A stretch of DNA of 64,000 nucleotides, taken from Tubulanus polymorphus. Lineage: Eukaryota; Nemertea; Palaeonemertea; Tubulaniformes; Tubulanidae. Every line of letters begins with the position of its first letter. Position 1 is the stretch's first letter. Positions 35,570-48,988 of this stretch are shown here, piece by piece. Under the pieces are notes generated by a model. The model was not told the DNA's origin. It made no database searches and was given only the letters and a program-made list of their open reading frames with translations. The translations under genes and the position numbers were made by a program. The stretch is from NCBI RefSeq assembly GCF_964204645.1, contig NC_134036.1, forward strand, positions 5,529,600-5,593,599, given 5' to 3'.

Positions 35570-36283
35570 TTAAACATGTTTTAATTTAAAGTCACCAGGA
35601 TTATACCCTCGATAGCGAATCTTCCAGTCTGACCCACAACCAGGACACATCCGAACCTCACACTTTGCCTTGCAATCTTTATACTTAGGAAAATCGTAAT
35701 TATAATAAGGACTGCAGTAGCCGCAGTTCCTGTTGACGCAAAGGGAACACATGAAAAACCCACTTGAATTAGCAAAACCAGTGACCATCAAAACAAAAAA
35801 TAACAGATACTGAAAATAAAATAAATCAGGTGCTGTACATTTCTGTGAAAAGTACGTTATTCATACAAAAAATACACGATCCCTAAAGTGTTTAAATTCA
35901 CACATACACACACGCACACACGCACGCACGCACGCACGCGCGCGCGCGCACACACACACACACACACATGAATGCGTAAACGGAAGAGGACTGAGGCGAG
36001 GAGAAGACTCCGCTGTGGCCTGATAGCCACACGGTGATTCAACCCGTGGTAGATAAGGATCAACCATTGTTTTACTTGTGTGCAGTAGATCATACTACTG
36101 CGACAACACAGGCATTAACCCACGGCGAAACGGGATTCACCATATGTCGCGAGTGTGCGGTAAAACATGGCCTACTGCGCAACGGGATATTTAGCTCAGG
36201 ACGTGACCGGGTGTCGCTAGCGAATATATATTTATAGAAATATAAATTACAAACAAGAACTATGCATTTACCTTTGATGACAT
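35570..36283 (-). CDS. Peptide B3: family B
   Basis: Exons 36272..36283 (third Ser codon and Lys codon differ silently from B1: ATGTCATCAAAG) and 35570..35809. The predicted protein is identical to B1, 83 residues. Confidence 0.8.
35899..35968. repeat. CA/GCAC/CGCG microsatellite in the B3 intron
   Basis: Has a longer CGCGCGCG run than the other B introns. Confidence 0.95.
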
Positions 36284-36512
36284 GTTTCTCCGATTCGCTA
36301 GATCTCAACTCAAACGTGTTTGTGAAGTCTACAAATTCCTTCTGACAACCGCGTGTACGTGTACAACGGTGCGACCAAACGATAGCGGTTTATATGGAGA
36401 GACATAATATTTTGATCGAACTATTGAAATCAAGCAGACGTTTCAATTGGGTTCAATTCTCTTTGTCTCTATCACTCAGACGCACTCGAATCGGTATCGT
36501 ATATCACCATCG
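36284..36512 (-). promoter_or_regulatory. Promoter of peptide B3
   Basis: TATAAA on the minus strand at plus 36389-36394, 106 nt upstream of the ATG, with the same upstream block as B1. Confidence 0.6.
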
Positions 36513-38676
36513 CCCGATATCATATGCGTTAAATTTTAGCAGCTGTGTTAGGAGTATTAAGAATTTTTCGATGTTTCCGAGTTAATTATACTAAACATTT
36601 TAAACTATTATCATATATTCTTCAATAGCCGTCTTCTAGATAAGAGTGATATCGTTCTCGAATCTTCGAATTCATCGAGACTGCGACGGTCGTCATTTGT
36701 AAATGAGTTGAATTTTACAAATCGCTGGCTTTATTGTTATTGAGAAAAGTCGTCGCTATATAATCATAAAATCTAATGGAATCATATTGAATCAAAAAAG
36801 CCACTGTGAAGATCGTCGTAGTTATTTCACAGAGTAGTTGACGTATTCGAAAACGAGAAATTCGCAGAAAACCCAGTTATTTTTGGTTATTTCGCGCAGC
36901 TTCTTAACGTTGTATTAGATTATGGCTGGAATATAACAAGGCTCTTTGAACCAGTGAATTCTATGTACACAGTCCATCCTATTTTAAAGCAGTTACTGAG
37001 AACAGAAATAAAACCGTGGATCACTTGATATTTGTGTAGGAAATCTCGTGCAGGCTTATGTTTGTGTGTCAAAGAAATGTTTCCGAGAATATCTTAACCG
37101 GGTATCTATTTCATTAACAATGCCATTTCTTTGATAACGAAATCCAGTTCGAATCCGCAGCAATGAATTTTTAGTGCGAATGTGAACTGGCGCGGAAAGT
37201 CGGTATCGCCGCTTTGTAACTACTTGATTTCTTCGTTTTAGAGTCCATATTTCATAATCCTTTCATAAGTGTTGGGGGACTAACAGAAACATGCATTTCG
37301 AATAAACTTGTAAACTCTTAAGCCTACATTTATTGAGAACATTAGAGAATACGGTACGATAATTTTTGCAAATTTTCAGAAACTTTTCGACGCTGCTTTG
37401 CAGCTATATTTGTTTTTTTTTTCATTTCCTTTCCTCCATTCTACATAACTGCATGTTCGTGAAATCAATTGTGAATTCAATTTGGATTCTAAAACTGACA
37501 AGTTACTAATCACGATCTTTTCGCTCGCTATAGCTTCAAAATTCTGAGAACCGCGATGTCGCTATAGAGGAAGGGTCAACGAAGAAGCAGTAGAAAACGC
37601 TTTATACTCGTATGACATAATCGTAACATGCGATACCGGTTCGAGTGCGTCTGAGTGATAGAGGGAATTTGAACAGATAAAACATCATCATCTGCATCAC
37701 TTCACAAAATTGTTATTGATTATGAACTGTCACTCACTCTCCGGTTCTCTCCCTCCCTCTCTATTCCAACGGCAAACTCGTTCATATGCGTGAAGCAGAA
37801 TAGTAGAATAGGAATAAACATTACATCGACTTCACTAATGCCCGAAATCTGAGATCTAAACAGTCGCGAAAGGTTTGATAATAATTCATTAATAATTTAT
37901 TCTATTATCTATTTATACAATGTGCTCATTGGCTTTACACTATATTAATAGGAATAAACATTACATCGACTTCACTAATGCCAGAAATCTGAGATCTAAA
38001 CAGTCGCGAAAGGTTTGATAATAATTCATTAATAATTTATTCTATTATCTATGTATACAATGTGCTCATTGGCTTTACACCATATCTATTAATAGCAATA
38101 AACATTACATCGACTTTTCCAATGCCAGAGATTTGAAATCTACACAGTCGCGAAAGGTTTTAATAATAATTCAATGATAATTTATTCTGCCTAAAATCCA
38201 TATACAATATGCGCATTGGCTTAACATCATATATTAAGGGGAACAGCGAAACAGAAAATTAAATCGAGTTTTATTAAAAGCTTTGATAGTTCCAAATAAT
38301 TCCCTTTATTACACAATATGTTCAACTGTCTATTTACCGCGGAAGGACATAACAGCCAACAGTAAGGAGCATGGATACATGATCGTCAACCAAAATGTAA
38401 ATGCAATGCCATCAGAATTAACCTATTCAAAATATGCCCACAAAGCATTGTCGTAAAAAAAGTATTCTTGCAATTCCACATCAGCATTAGTCTAATAACA
38501 CGCCCTTTTAACCGAAGACAAATTCTTTATCTAGTAAAGTCTGAGCCTCATATTTCAGAAAAGGATTTTGTATCTTAAAGAATTCGTCAGTATTATGACT
38601 GTGTTGAGACTAGAAGATACACAATATCCGTGTAAGATGATAACGAGGGAAATCCCGCAACGAATTCAGCAAAAAC
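36513..38676. other. Upstream region of B3
   Basis: No gene. Inverted promoter-like block at about 37625-37692, three-unit tandem repeat, then the lead-in to the foldback element. Confidence 0.5.
37807..38236. repeat. About 140-bp tandem repeat, three copies (B3 unit)
   Basis: Units start near 37807, 37947 and 38091. Confidence 0.85.
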
Positions 38677-39215
38677 GTACGGTGGCTGATAAGGGCCAAA
38701 TGCATTGATTTTTACACGACCTCGATTATAGAAAAATGCAAAACGAAAACATTCGTTTTTGCTCTATGATTTTTCGTTTTTGCTCCATAATATTCGTTTT
38801 TGCGCCCTAGCAAAAACGAACTTTCGTATTTGCTCTATTGAATTATTTTTCATATGACCTTGATTATAGAAAAATGCAAAATGAAAATCCATAAAGCAAA
38901 AAATGGTTTGTTTTTGCCGGACTTTACTGCGCAAAAACGAAAAATCATGGAGAAAAAACGAATATTTTCGTTTTTGCTCTATAATATTTCCTTTTCGCGC
39001 GGTAGCGAAACGAAAGTTCGTTTTTGCTACGGTGCAAAAACGAATTTTATGGCGCAAAAACATGAAATCATAATATTTCGTTTTGTGCGGTAAAATTAAT
39101 TTTTGGACCCCAGCAAGCGAAGAGTTCGTTTTTGCTCTATAAGTTTCGTTTTGTGTTTTTCTATAATCGAGGTCGTGTGAAAATTATTGTATTTGGCACT
39201 TATCAGCCACCATAC
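38677..39215. mobile_element. Foldback element downstream of MT3, internally shortened
   Basis: Both inverted ends are present, but about 100 bp of the left interior palindromic words are missing (539 bp against about 642). Confidence 0.82.
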
Positions 39216-40279
39216 TATTAGCCATCATCAGGCGTACGTTATGTGATTTTCCGGTCAATCTCTTACTCCTTCAACCAAAAAAAAAAAACAAAAACAAAAG
39301 AAAAGTTAGTCAAAATACAAATTATCTCTTTATGACACCAAACGAATTAGGTACACTGACTTCAATTATGGACGAGAGACCATCGCTTGTAATACGATTA
39401 AGCTACTGTATACTATAATTCAGGGTCGTAATCTCGAATAATAACAAACCTATAATAAGGCCTAATACTCCTTGACAAGTGACACAGTAAACATACGACA
39501 TACGGTTGATTCCAATTTCAAAATTGATTAGGTCAATCTTTTACGACTTAATTCAGAGTTTCAGTAAGTTACTTTTTTCCTCAAGCTAAGCTCGACTAAG
39601 GTCGACTCACGACCCGATTATCTCGTCGTGAGATAAGAGCGGTTTTTAAAACGTGACCGCCGGTTACCGATCAATTCGTTGCATCGTCGTAATAGCGCTC
39701 AGGTCGACTACGACCCGATCGCCGCAGGCTTACTCTGTCGCTGATTTGCTACGATGGTTTGATCGGGTCGTGTAAAAGCAGAACTGGTTCTATCCTCGCG
39801 ATTCGGCTTATACGACTGGTCTGCGATCAATCCGTCGCGAAGCGCACGGTTCCCGATGAAAATATGGCAGGTCCTTCAGACGAGATGATCGGGTCGCAAG
39901 TCGACCTGAGCTTAGCTTTCTTCTACATACGATTAATCCTGCCATCCAGCAAAATATGAATGCATGTATTATGCGTTTTTTGTACGTTTGACGTTTGTAC
40001 CGCTATGACCGTCAGCATTTAGCCTTTGAGTTTGTCAAATGAATTTCAAGTAAAATGACGCGAATCATGATTAATAAGTAGACTGAGACAACCTAAGGGG
40101 TCCACTAATGCTAAGCATATCGGTCAGAGTGAGCTGAAAATCAGTGATCCTACACGAGACACGTGGAGTTATACACATTGATATAAGTCGGGAATTATGA
40201 GCGGAAGATATCATTTAAAAGATAGATCCATATGATCACCGCGTACTTCAAGATATATTTCCAATAAATATGTTTATCG
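39216..40279. other. 3' flank of MT3
   Basis: No gene; same content as 16980-18043. Confidence 0.5.
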
Positions 40280-42092
40280 CTAAGATATGATTTGCAGGTG
40301 GACCACAACAGCGGAAGCTGCCATGTGTAACGTGCCATTTTCATCGACTGGAACTTTTCCCATATAAACACCGAGCGCGTCGTCCATGAACTCGGCTAGT
40401 TTCGATTCGGGAATTCGTTTTACGTGCGGTAAAATTGCGCCGAACCATTCTGAAAAAAATAACACGATATGTAATAATAGTAGAACATCCTTTGTTTCGC
40501 TATCATCGAAGTATGGTTAAAATCATTGTCACGGTCCAAATAAGGCCCGGAACAATTAACTCGAGCTTGATTCGTTCCAATTCGCGGTCCGGACCAAATC
40601 GTCTCCGTGTGACCGCGCCTGAAGTCTCGCGACGCCAACGGGTCCGGAAAACAAATGAGGGAGGATGTTTTCAGTTATGGTTCACTAACGTTTTGCAGAT
40701 TCGCGATCGGAAAATGTGTAATCACGAGTTGTGATTTCACAACGTTTAACAGCGAACCCCAATGATTCAGCCATTCGGCGATATCCACTGACTATATCCG
40801 GAGACCTCCATTCGCTGTATTCCTCCCAGCTCGGCTCCAACGACCAGTCCGGTGTAAATCCCTACAGAAAAATAACTCGTCATTAGATCTGACTATAGAA
40901 TTAAAAACCTTTCAAAAATGAATGTCCTTATAAGGTAATGCATCATTCGAAAGATAAAATTGCTCTATCAACATTTTTTATAGCATATTTAAATCGTAAA
41001 TCGGTCGAACGGTTAAGCTGCTAGCTTTGGAGAGAACCGTCATTATCAACATAATCTGCACTCAGATGGTTACAACATTTCACACTGATGAATGAGTCAT
41101 ACCTGGAAATACGGAGACCATTTTTCCAATTTGTCTACATCGCACATGTGAACCATCATTGATGACGTAATCAGCACGAGGACGACTTCCCCGTTAACGG
41201 AGAGTAGACGTTTTATATTTTCCAAGTTCTTATATTGATTCGGAGTCCAGTGAAGAACCATGAACGACGTGACCAAGTCGAATTTCCGTCGCCAGTCCGC
41301 TCCGTACGAGTCGGGATCGGTCAAGTCGGCGACCAGGTATTCGATTTTAGGATTCGGATTTTTCGAACGGGCGAAATCGACCATAGATTCGTACTGGAAT
41401 GCGATAGTGAAACAAACTATATAGATAAATAAACGCGATGTTTTTTTCCAATCCAGAATCAAATTCATTTTTCATTCATTGCTCGCGCATTTAGCAGGTC
41501 GGCCATTTTATGGTACAGCAAACATACAGCAAACATGCACACAAATTTTACCTCCCGTATAGAGACCACGATGGGATCCCGGTTTGGCCATTGGCCGAAA
41601 TCCCTGAGTTAGCTGATGTTTCCTTGTAACAACCAAAAGATTTATTCTTTGAATCGGAGAAATATCTAGGCCCGAAATATTACAATCCATTTATTTGAAT
41701 GAGGTAAGGCAAAGTGATACAATATAGCACTCTAGCTGAATTCCCTGCGTTTAGCAGGTTTTGGTTAAGTTTGTCAAATCTGTCAAACCTGTGTCAATGC
41801 TGATTGGGCTAACGAAGGGTAACCTCTGAGCTGATGAACGATGCAGCTATGATATAACCCCCCCCCCCCTCTGACCAACAAAGCAGACTGTATTTACCTT
41901 ATCAAAAGCGGTAAGATGTTCGACGTTGTCCAATTTACTCAGTATGGTATTAGTGACTTCACCGCTACCGCAGCCTATATCCAATACATTACTGTAACCA
42001 CCCGGCTTGAAATCAATGGTCGATAAAACATTAGCGGCCCAATTTCTGTTGCCGTCGCTAGCATTCGAATAAAGTTCCGCGTTCGGATTCAT
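40280..42092 (-). CDS. MT3: JHAMT-like SAM-dependent methyltransferase, four exons
   Basis: Exons 41898..42092, 41103..41393, 40690..40861 and 40280..40449; 275 residues. Val22, Gly250, Gly258. All motifs and splice sites are intact, with a GTTAGT exon-3 donor. The frame upstream of the ATG stays open for about 95 codons in this copy and includes a hydrophobic stretch (KLLLVIAVLFF), but begins with TTG rather than ATG. Confidence 0.88.
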
Positions 42093-43432
42093 TCTGTATC
42101 TTCCGCAAGCAAGAACTTTAGATTGAATTAGATCGAGCGAAAATGTTCGAGATCTCGCGGAAGTGAAGAACAGAACCGCGATTACGAGTAAGAGTTTATG
42201 CGGGCGGTTTTGTGATTTTTTACGTTCTCTATATAGAGAGCCGCTTTCAAAACTGATAGCGGCGATATAGCGTAAGTTTCTATTGCGGTCAGGGAATAAA
42301 AAGTAGCGTTTGAATCGAAATGTCAACAAAACTCTATTGATTTCCTTTCAAGTGGAAAGACTTGTCGCTTGTCTATTGAAACCATTCTTTAGAGATTTAT
42401 TCGGCGTTATTAGGTAAAAAAAAAAAAACATGACTGATATAATCTCGGAATTGGGACGAGCAAACGTATAAGACGAAGAATCGATTTTATCGATTAGAAT
42501 ATAGGTCAATAAATGTCTAGACTAATTCTTGAACGTCTAGCAACGTGAAAATATTATCACTATATCGCTATAAGCACGCGTCGGTGTGAACCGATGTACT
42601 CCTCTGGATTTGCATACGCGAAACACTACTTGCTCCTCGAAATCTAAAAAGAATGACAGTTATAGAAACTACAAAAGAATACTGACGTTTTGACTCAATT
42701 CTATGCGAAAAAAAACTAGTCCTACCGTCGGTGTTTTACTCCGTAATCGAGGGATTTAATTTTCAATCGAATTATAGAAATTCGATTTAATTTCGATGCG
42801 CTTATAACGATGACGTAGTACACAGCGACTCACACAGAACCCGCAGACAACGCGGACTGGAGATCGATGTGTGTAAACATTATTGTAACGGTTTTTAAGG
42901 CGACACAAATAGGACGCGAACAAAACGAATGCACGCCTATTTGAACAGAGCTTACATTATGCAAACTAATGCAAATCCTGTAGAATAGATGAGGCGATGA
43001 TATGCGTCAGCTCGAAATCTGTTCTCGGTAAATACATTTCATATGCGTCAGCTCGAAAATATTCATCTTTTTCCTGCATTCGCACTGGTCGGCCGTACTT
43101 TCTCGAAAACCTTTCTATTTTCCTTGTAAAAGACATAAAATCCGTTTATAGTTCTTTTTCGTTCTATTGTGTATCTGAAAGTCTCTTATGATGTCGATTT
43201 GAAAATAGACTTCTTGAAGTAAATACTTGACTTTCTATAAACCTCGTCTCGAATTGATAGAATTACAATTTCATTAAAAATTTAGATTTCTCCTATAAAA
43301 AGGGGCGCATCGATCTATCTCGATCTATCCAAAAATGGGAGAAACGGAACGATAAAAAGATGTTAAACATTTTTCTTTTGTTTTTATTTGAAGTAACCAG
43401 GATTAAACCAGATAGATTGGTGTATCGATTTT
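42093..43432. other. Intergenic: 5' flank of MT3 and 3' flank of A3
   Basis: No gene. Two ATGCGTCAGCTCGAAA boxes (about 43001 and 43043) and a minus-strand AATAAA about 46 nt past the A3 stop. Confidence 0.55.
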
Positions 43433-44965
43433 TTAGAAGTTCAAAAGAAAGTTGAAATGGCCCGTTGAACATCTATCGATACAACGCGCATACAAACAGT
43501 TTCTCTTGCATACTCTGTACTTAGGATCATCCCAACGAAGATGAGGGCAGTCTCGCTTGCAACCTTCGTTGCACAAGAAACACATAAATGAAAATGAATC
43601 AGTGACCATCAGCAAAACTAAAACTACCACATACTGAAAATAAAGGAAATCATCAAGCGATGTACGTTTTCTGAGAACATTGTTTATCCAAATAAAACTC
43701 GATTGTTAACATGTTTCAATTCATACACAAATGGATGCAGAAACGGAAGAGTGCCGATGCGAGGAGAGGAGTCCACTCTGGCCTGGTGGGCACAAAGTCA
43801 TGAGGATTCTACCCGTAGTAGATGATCATCCACCAGATGTATCACTTATGTACAGCAGATAATCAATTGCTGCGGCAACGACGGCTTTAACTCACGGCGA
43901 AATAGGATTCACCAGGTGTCGCTGGCAGAACATCGATGACAGGATAAAGCAGATTTCGAAATTCATGTTTGGCGATCAAGAGCTAGAGGTAGTTGAGGAT
44001 TATGTATTGCTTGGAGTGAAATTTAACTGGACTGGTAGCTTTGCAAAATCAAGAAAATACCCTTATGATAAAGCAACGAGAGCTATGTTTTCGATCGTTC
44101 AAAAAGGCAGGCGCTTCAAACTTCATGTAGATGTTGTGTTCAAGCTTTTTGATATGTGTGTCGCTCCTATCGCTATGTATGGATGCGAGGTTTGGGGGTT
44201 ATGAAAATCTTGATTTATTAGTGAATCTCCACTCCATATTTGGACACAACAATTTATGGCGAACAGTAGGACCTTCTCAAGTCGAATAAAACACACTCTT
44301 CGTGATCAACACCTTCGAAATACCGTTTCAAAAGTAGACGCTAATCCGATATACATTAATTTTATGCAATACAAAAATGATATTGAATTAGAAAGGTAGA
44401 TTAGTGAACTTGACGAGGATTTAGTAATGATTCTATTAAAATTAAGATTTAGGTCTAATCTCATGCCTGTAAATAAATTATCAAACCTTCCGTTAGATAG
44501 AGATGATTGATCATGTTCGGCTTGCGATGTTTTTGGTGATGAATTGCGTTTTATTTTTAACTGCAACCCACTGAATGAAATGCGTGAAAATATTTTGAAT
44601 TTGAACTCTTGGTATTCTAAAAAAAATCCTACAATCCACTTTGCAAAATTCTTCAAAAAAAGGCTTAGATGTATATAGATCTCTCCCCCCCCCCCCCCCA
44701 ATAATAAGTATATCGTAAATAGAGTATGAATGTATTATCAATAATTTTGTTATATTTTGAAGACAAGTTTATATTCTCTGTTAATTGTAAATATTGTATA
44801 CTTTGTATAAGTCTCCCTCCATGTACCATAGAAATGGTACATGGAGCGGTGAATAAAATCCTAATCCTAATCCTAATCATAATCCTTGCTGTGGAAATAG
44901 AGGACTCGACGACAGTTTTACAAACAAGAACTATCAAAACGTGAATGCATTACCTTTGAAGACAT
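43433..44965 (-). CDS. Peptide A3: family A
   Basis: Exons 44954..44965 and 43433..43633; 70 residues. Mature part identical to A1. The signal peptide has Val instead of Leu at residue 6 (MSSKYVVVLVLLM). Confidence 0.78.
43934..44885 (+). mobile_element. LINE 3' fragment in the A3 intron
   Basis: Same insertion as in A1 and A2, but without the extra CC, so the RT C-terminal frame from MFGDQELEVVEDYVLLGV through YGCEVWG is open. The downstream frameshift after GCEVWG and the stop after PLDRDD are shared with A1 and A2. Confidence 0.8.
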
Positions 44966-45150
44966 TTTCCGCGAGTACGTGTACAACGATGCGACCAGAC
45001 GATAGCAGTTTATACAGCGAAAATAATATTCGATTAAACTATTTAAATAATGCAGACGTTTCAATTGGTTTCAATTCTCTTTGTCTCTATCACTCAGACG
45101 CACTAGAATCGGTATCGTATATCACCATCGCCCGATATCATATGTATTGC
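44966..45150 (-). promoter_or_regulatory. Promoter of peptide A3
   Basis: TATAAA on the minus strand at plus 45009-45014, 44 nt upstream of the ATG, with the conserved upstream block. Confidence 0.6.
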
Positions 45151-46509
45151 AGTTTAGCAGCTGTGTTTGGAGTGTTAAGAATTTTTCTTTGTTTTCGATT
45201 TAGAAATACTAAACAATTTAAACTATAAGTATAGATTCTAAAGATACGTCTTCTAGATAAGAGTGATGTAGTTCTCAAACCTAACAATTCATCGAAATTG
45301 CGATGGTCGTCATTTGTAAATGATTGGAATTTTACAAATCGCTGGCTTCATTGAGAATGAGAAAAGTCGTCATTACTATATAATCATAATCTAATGGAAT
45401 CATTTCGAATCACGAAAGCCATAGTAAACTAGAGAGTCGTCATGGACACTTAACAATATTTTACAGAATGAATCGTTGACATAATCGAAAACGAGAAATT
45501 CGCAGAAAACCCAGTTATTTGTCTGATGATTTTTCTTTTCTTTTCCTTTTTCAGCATGCGAGGATCCATAAAGTGTATATACATTCGTCTAACAGCTTGT
45601 CATCGTAATTAAACTGAATTGCAGAAATAAAACCGACGCCCCGAAGCAAAAAATCATATGTACATACAGCTCATCCTATTTTTACGTAGTACCGGTAACT
45701 TACAGAGAACACCGTCAAGAAATAAAGAACTGCCGTGGATCACTTGACATTTGTGTAGATTCTCGTGTACGGTTACGTTGTAACGTCATTTTCATGTCAA
45801 AGAAATGTCCAAACCAGGTATCTATTTCAGAAACATTCTCCATTTACTCCGATTATGAAATCCAGTTCGAAAACCGCAGCAATGAATTTTTAGTTCGAAT
45901 GTGAACAGGAGCGGGAACTCGATTAATCGCTGCTTTGCAACTACTAGATTTCAGTCGTCGTTTTTGAGTCCATATTTCATTTTCCTTCCATCAGTGGAAC
46001 TAGCAGCATCAAATACAATTGTTTTAAATCTAAGCCTATATTTATTGAGAACACTAGAGAATACCATATCTTCAGCCAGTCTGTAGAAACCCTTTGATGT
46101 TGTTTTGCAGCTATATTTGTTTCCCCCATTCATTTCATTTTTTACTTTACTGCCTATCGCTTCTGCATTCTGAGAACTGCGATGTCACTATAGACGAAGG
46201 GTGAACGAATACTTTGTAAAAACCGCTTAAAACTCCTATTATTTCTGCAAAATTAATAATACTCACTTTTCACAGCTGATTAATTTCACTGCTTATGATA
46301 ACATTTGACTGTAACATACGATACCGGTTCGAGTACGTATGAGTGATAGAGGGTGTTTGAAGAGCTAAAACATCTGCATCAATTCAAAATTTGTATTGAT
46401 TATGAACAATCACTCGGTCTCGGGCTCTCTCCCTTCCTATTCAACCTGCCAACGTGTTGATATGCGTGAAGTAGAATAGAAATATACATCACATCGACTG
46501 CACCAATGC
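45151..46509. other. Upstream region of A3
   Basis: No gene. Inverted promoter-like block at about 46312-46380. Ends abruptly at CACCAATGC, where the A2 unit would continue into the MT relic. Confidence 0.5.
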
Positions 46510-48063
46510 AGGTTCTGTTTTGCGCAATTATTCATCAACTTTTTGCGTACATTCTCGAGGCAGGCAGAGTTAAAAACCGATTCGCATAGATCCTCCAACA
46601 GCCTCTGGGGTGTTTTCTCTTTTCATGGAAATGGAAGATTATTGTTAGACATCGGCTGTATCGTCGAGGGAAATACGCCAACACGAGACTAATGTCGTCA
46701 AAACGAGAATAATGTCGTGAAAATGAGAATTAAGTCGTCAAACCGAGATTAAACTCGTCAAGTCAAGAATAATGTCTTCAAAACGAGAATAAAGTCGTTT
46801 AAATCGAGAATAACCTCGCCAAAACGACAAAAAGTCACAAACAAAAACAAATTAGATGCTGCTTCTACGGCGTTAGAAGCATCATTGGTTATAATATCGT
46901 TAAGAGCCCTCTCGTCGAGGGGGCTCAAAGATGAAACAGACATAGAGATGCTTAAGGTTATCACCTGCCATAATGATTTAGTCATGATCCATCGTGGTTA
47001 GTAATTCGGTCACAATAAAAGGGTTTAATACGTTTCGTGAAATCGATCCACGATCAGTAAAAGTAATACGTTCAAATATCAATTACTGCACACAATCTGA
47101 TAGAAATAACTGCCTTTACCTTTTGATTATCTTCAATTTCTGTCTTTGTCCCGATAGGCCTCTCGTACTGTACAGCGCATTGCTATATTTTTCTTTTTTT
47201 TTCGATTGGTACCTGTATAAAGCAAAATAATATGATCTTAAAAATATATGTGTGGTATTGGTTACGCTGAACATCCAAAATCATGGTCTCATTTTTGAAT
47301 TTAAAAGTCAAGTTAAATCCTGTCTTATAAATTTGAATTACAATAAATAAGAACTGGGTGCAGTCCACAGAGTTTAGCAGTTTCGAGAAAGACGGATTGA
47401 TTTGGAGTTAACTCGATGAAAATCGACTGGTTTTTTTACTTCAGCATTTTTCTAACAGCGTTACAACCGGGTTCTTTTCTGGTTCTCACAAAAAATTATC
47501 ATATCCTAAACCGATTTGAGATCAACGGAATCGATGAATAAATCCAATCGATTCCTTTTTAGGTAGACCTTTTTGGTGAAACTGGACCCAGAGTGTACAT
47601 TCAGCTCATCCCCGTGACGTTCGAACTCGAACGCGATTAACTAGTTATCTGTTTTCGTCAATAATTTCTTGATCAAATGCGTCAGCTCGAAAATATGCAT
47701 ATTTTATTCTGCATTCTCACTGGTCGGTAGTACTTGAAGTACCTTTGTATTTTTCTTTGTAAAATACATACAATCAGTGTATAGTTCTGTCCCATTGCAT
47801 TGTTTAATTTTATAGTCTCTTATGATGTCTAATTGAAAATACTTATATTAAAAATAAGTAAAACACTTGACTTTGTATACCCCTCGTGTCGACACGTGGA
47901 ATAATTCCATTTCAATTTCAATTACTCTGACAAAACGTGGCCATCGATCTATTTCCCTTCACCGAGGAATCATAATCGTTCGCGTCGAATAGAAAAAAAA
48001 CAAAAATCGAGAAACGAAACGAAACGAAACAAAACGAGACGAAAATAGATGTTAAACATGTTT
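46510..48063. other. Region between the A3-B4 deletion joint and B4
   Basis: No gene. Begins at AGGTTCTGTTTTGCGC, equivalent to about 34046 in the B3 unit, then has the 21-bp minisatellite and the peptide 3' flank. Confidence 0.55.
46683..46828. repeat. 21-bp minisatellite before B4
   Basis: Same array as before B1, with single-base changes. Confidence 0.85.
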
Positions 48064-48412
48064 TTATTTAAAGCCACCAGGATTATACCCTCGATAGCGA
48101 ATCTTCCAGTCTGACCCACAACCAGGACACATCCGAACCTCACACTTTGCCTTGCAATCTTTATACTTAGGAAAATCGTAATTATAATAAGGACTGCAGT
48201 AGCCGCAGTTCCTGTTGACGCAAAGGGAACATATGAAAAACCCACTTGAATTAGCAAAACCAGTGACCATCAAAACAAAAAATAACAGATACTGAAAATA
48301 AAATAAATCAGGTGCTGTACATTTCTGTGAAAAGTACGTTATTCATACAAAAAATACACGATCCCTAAAGTGTTTAAATTCACACATACACACACGCACG
48401 CACGCACGCACG

Positions 48413-48444
<32 letters not shown>

Positions 48445-48759
48445 TGAATGCGTAAACGGAAGAGGACTGAGGCGAGGAGAAGACTCCGCTGTGGCCTGAT
48501 AGCCACACGGTGATTCAACCCGTGGTAGATAAGGATCAACCATTGTTTTACTTGTGTGCAGTAGATCATACTACTGCGACAACACAGGCATTAACCCACG
48601 GCGAAACGGGATTCACCATATGTCGCTAGTGTGCGGTAAAACATGGCCTACTGCGCAACGGGATATTTAGCTCAGGACGTGACCGGGTGTCGCTAGCGAA
48701 TATATATTTATAGAAATATAAATTACAAACAAGAACTATGCATTTACCTTTGATGACAT
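48064..48759 (-). CDS. Peptide B4: family B, shortened C-terminus
   Basis: Exons 48748..48759 and 48064..48291; 79 residues. Ile replaces Met just before the first cysteine, Asp becomes Gly near the end (YNPGGFK), and a TTA to TAA change ends the protein four residues early. The same change creates AATAAA overlapping the stop codon, a possible polyadenylation signal lacking at this spot in B1-B3. All eight cysteines are kept. Confidence 0.78.
48381..48444. repeat. CA/GCAC microsatellite in the B4 intron
   Basis: Another length variant of the intronic microsatellite. Confidence 0.95.
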
Positions 48760-48988
48760 GTTTCTCCGATTCGCTAGATCTCAACTCAAACGTGTTTGTG
48801 AAGTCTACAAATTCCTTCTGACAACCGCGTGTACGTGTACAACGGTGCGACCAAACGATAGCGGTTTATATGGAGAGACATAATATTTTGATCGAACTAT
48901 TGAAATCATACAGACGTTTCAATTGGGTTCAATTCTCTTTGTCTCTATCACTCAGAAGCACTCGAATCGGTATCGTATATCACCATCG
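48760..48988 (-). promoter_or_regulatory. Promoter of peptide B4
   Basis: TATAAA on the minus strand at plus 48865-48870, 106 nt upstream of the ATG. The upstream block has one change (CAGAAGCACTC for CAGACGCACTC). Confidence 0.6.
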
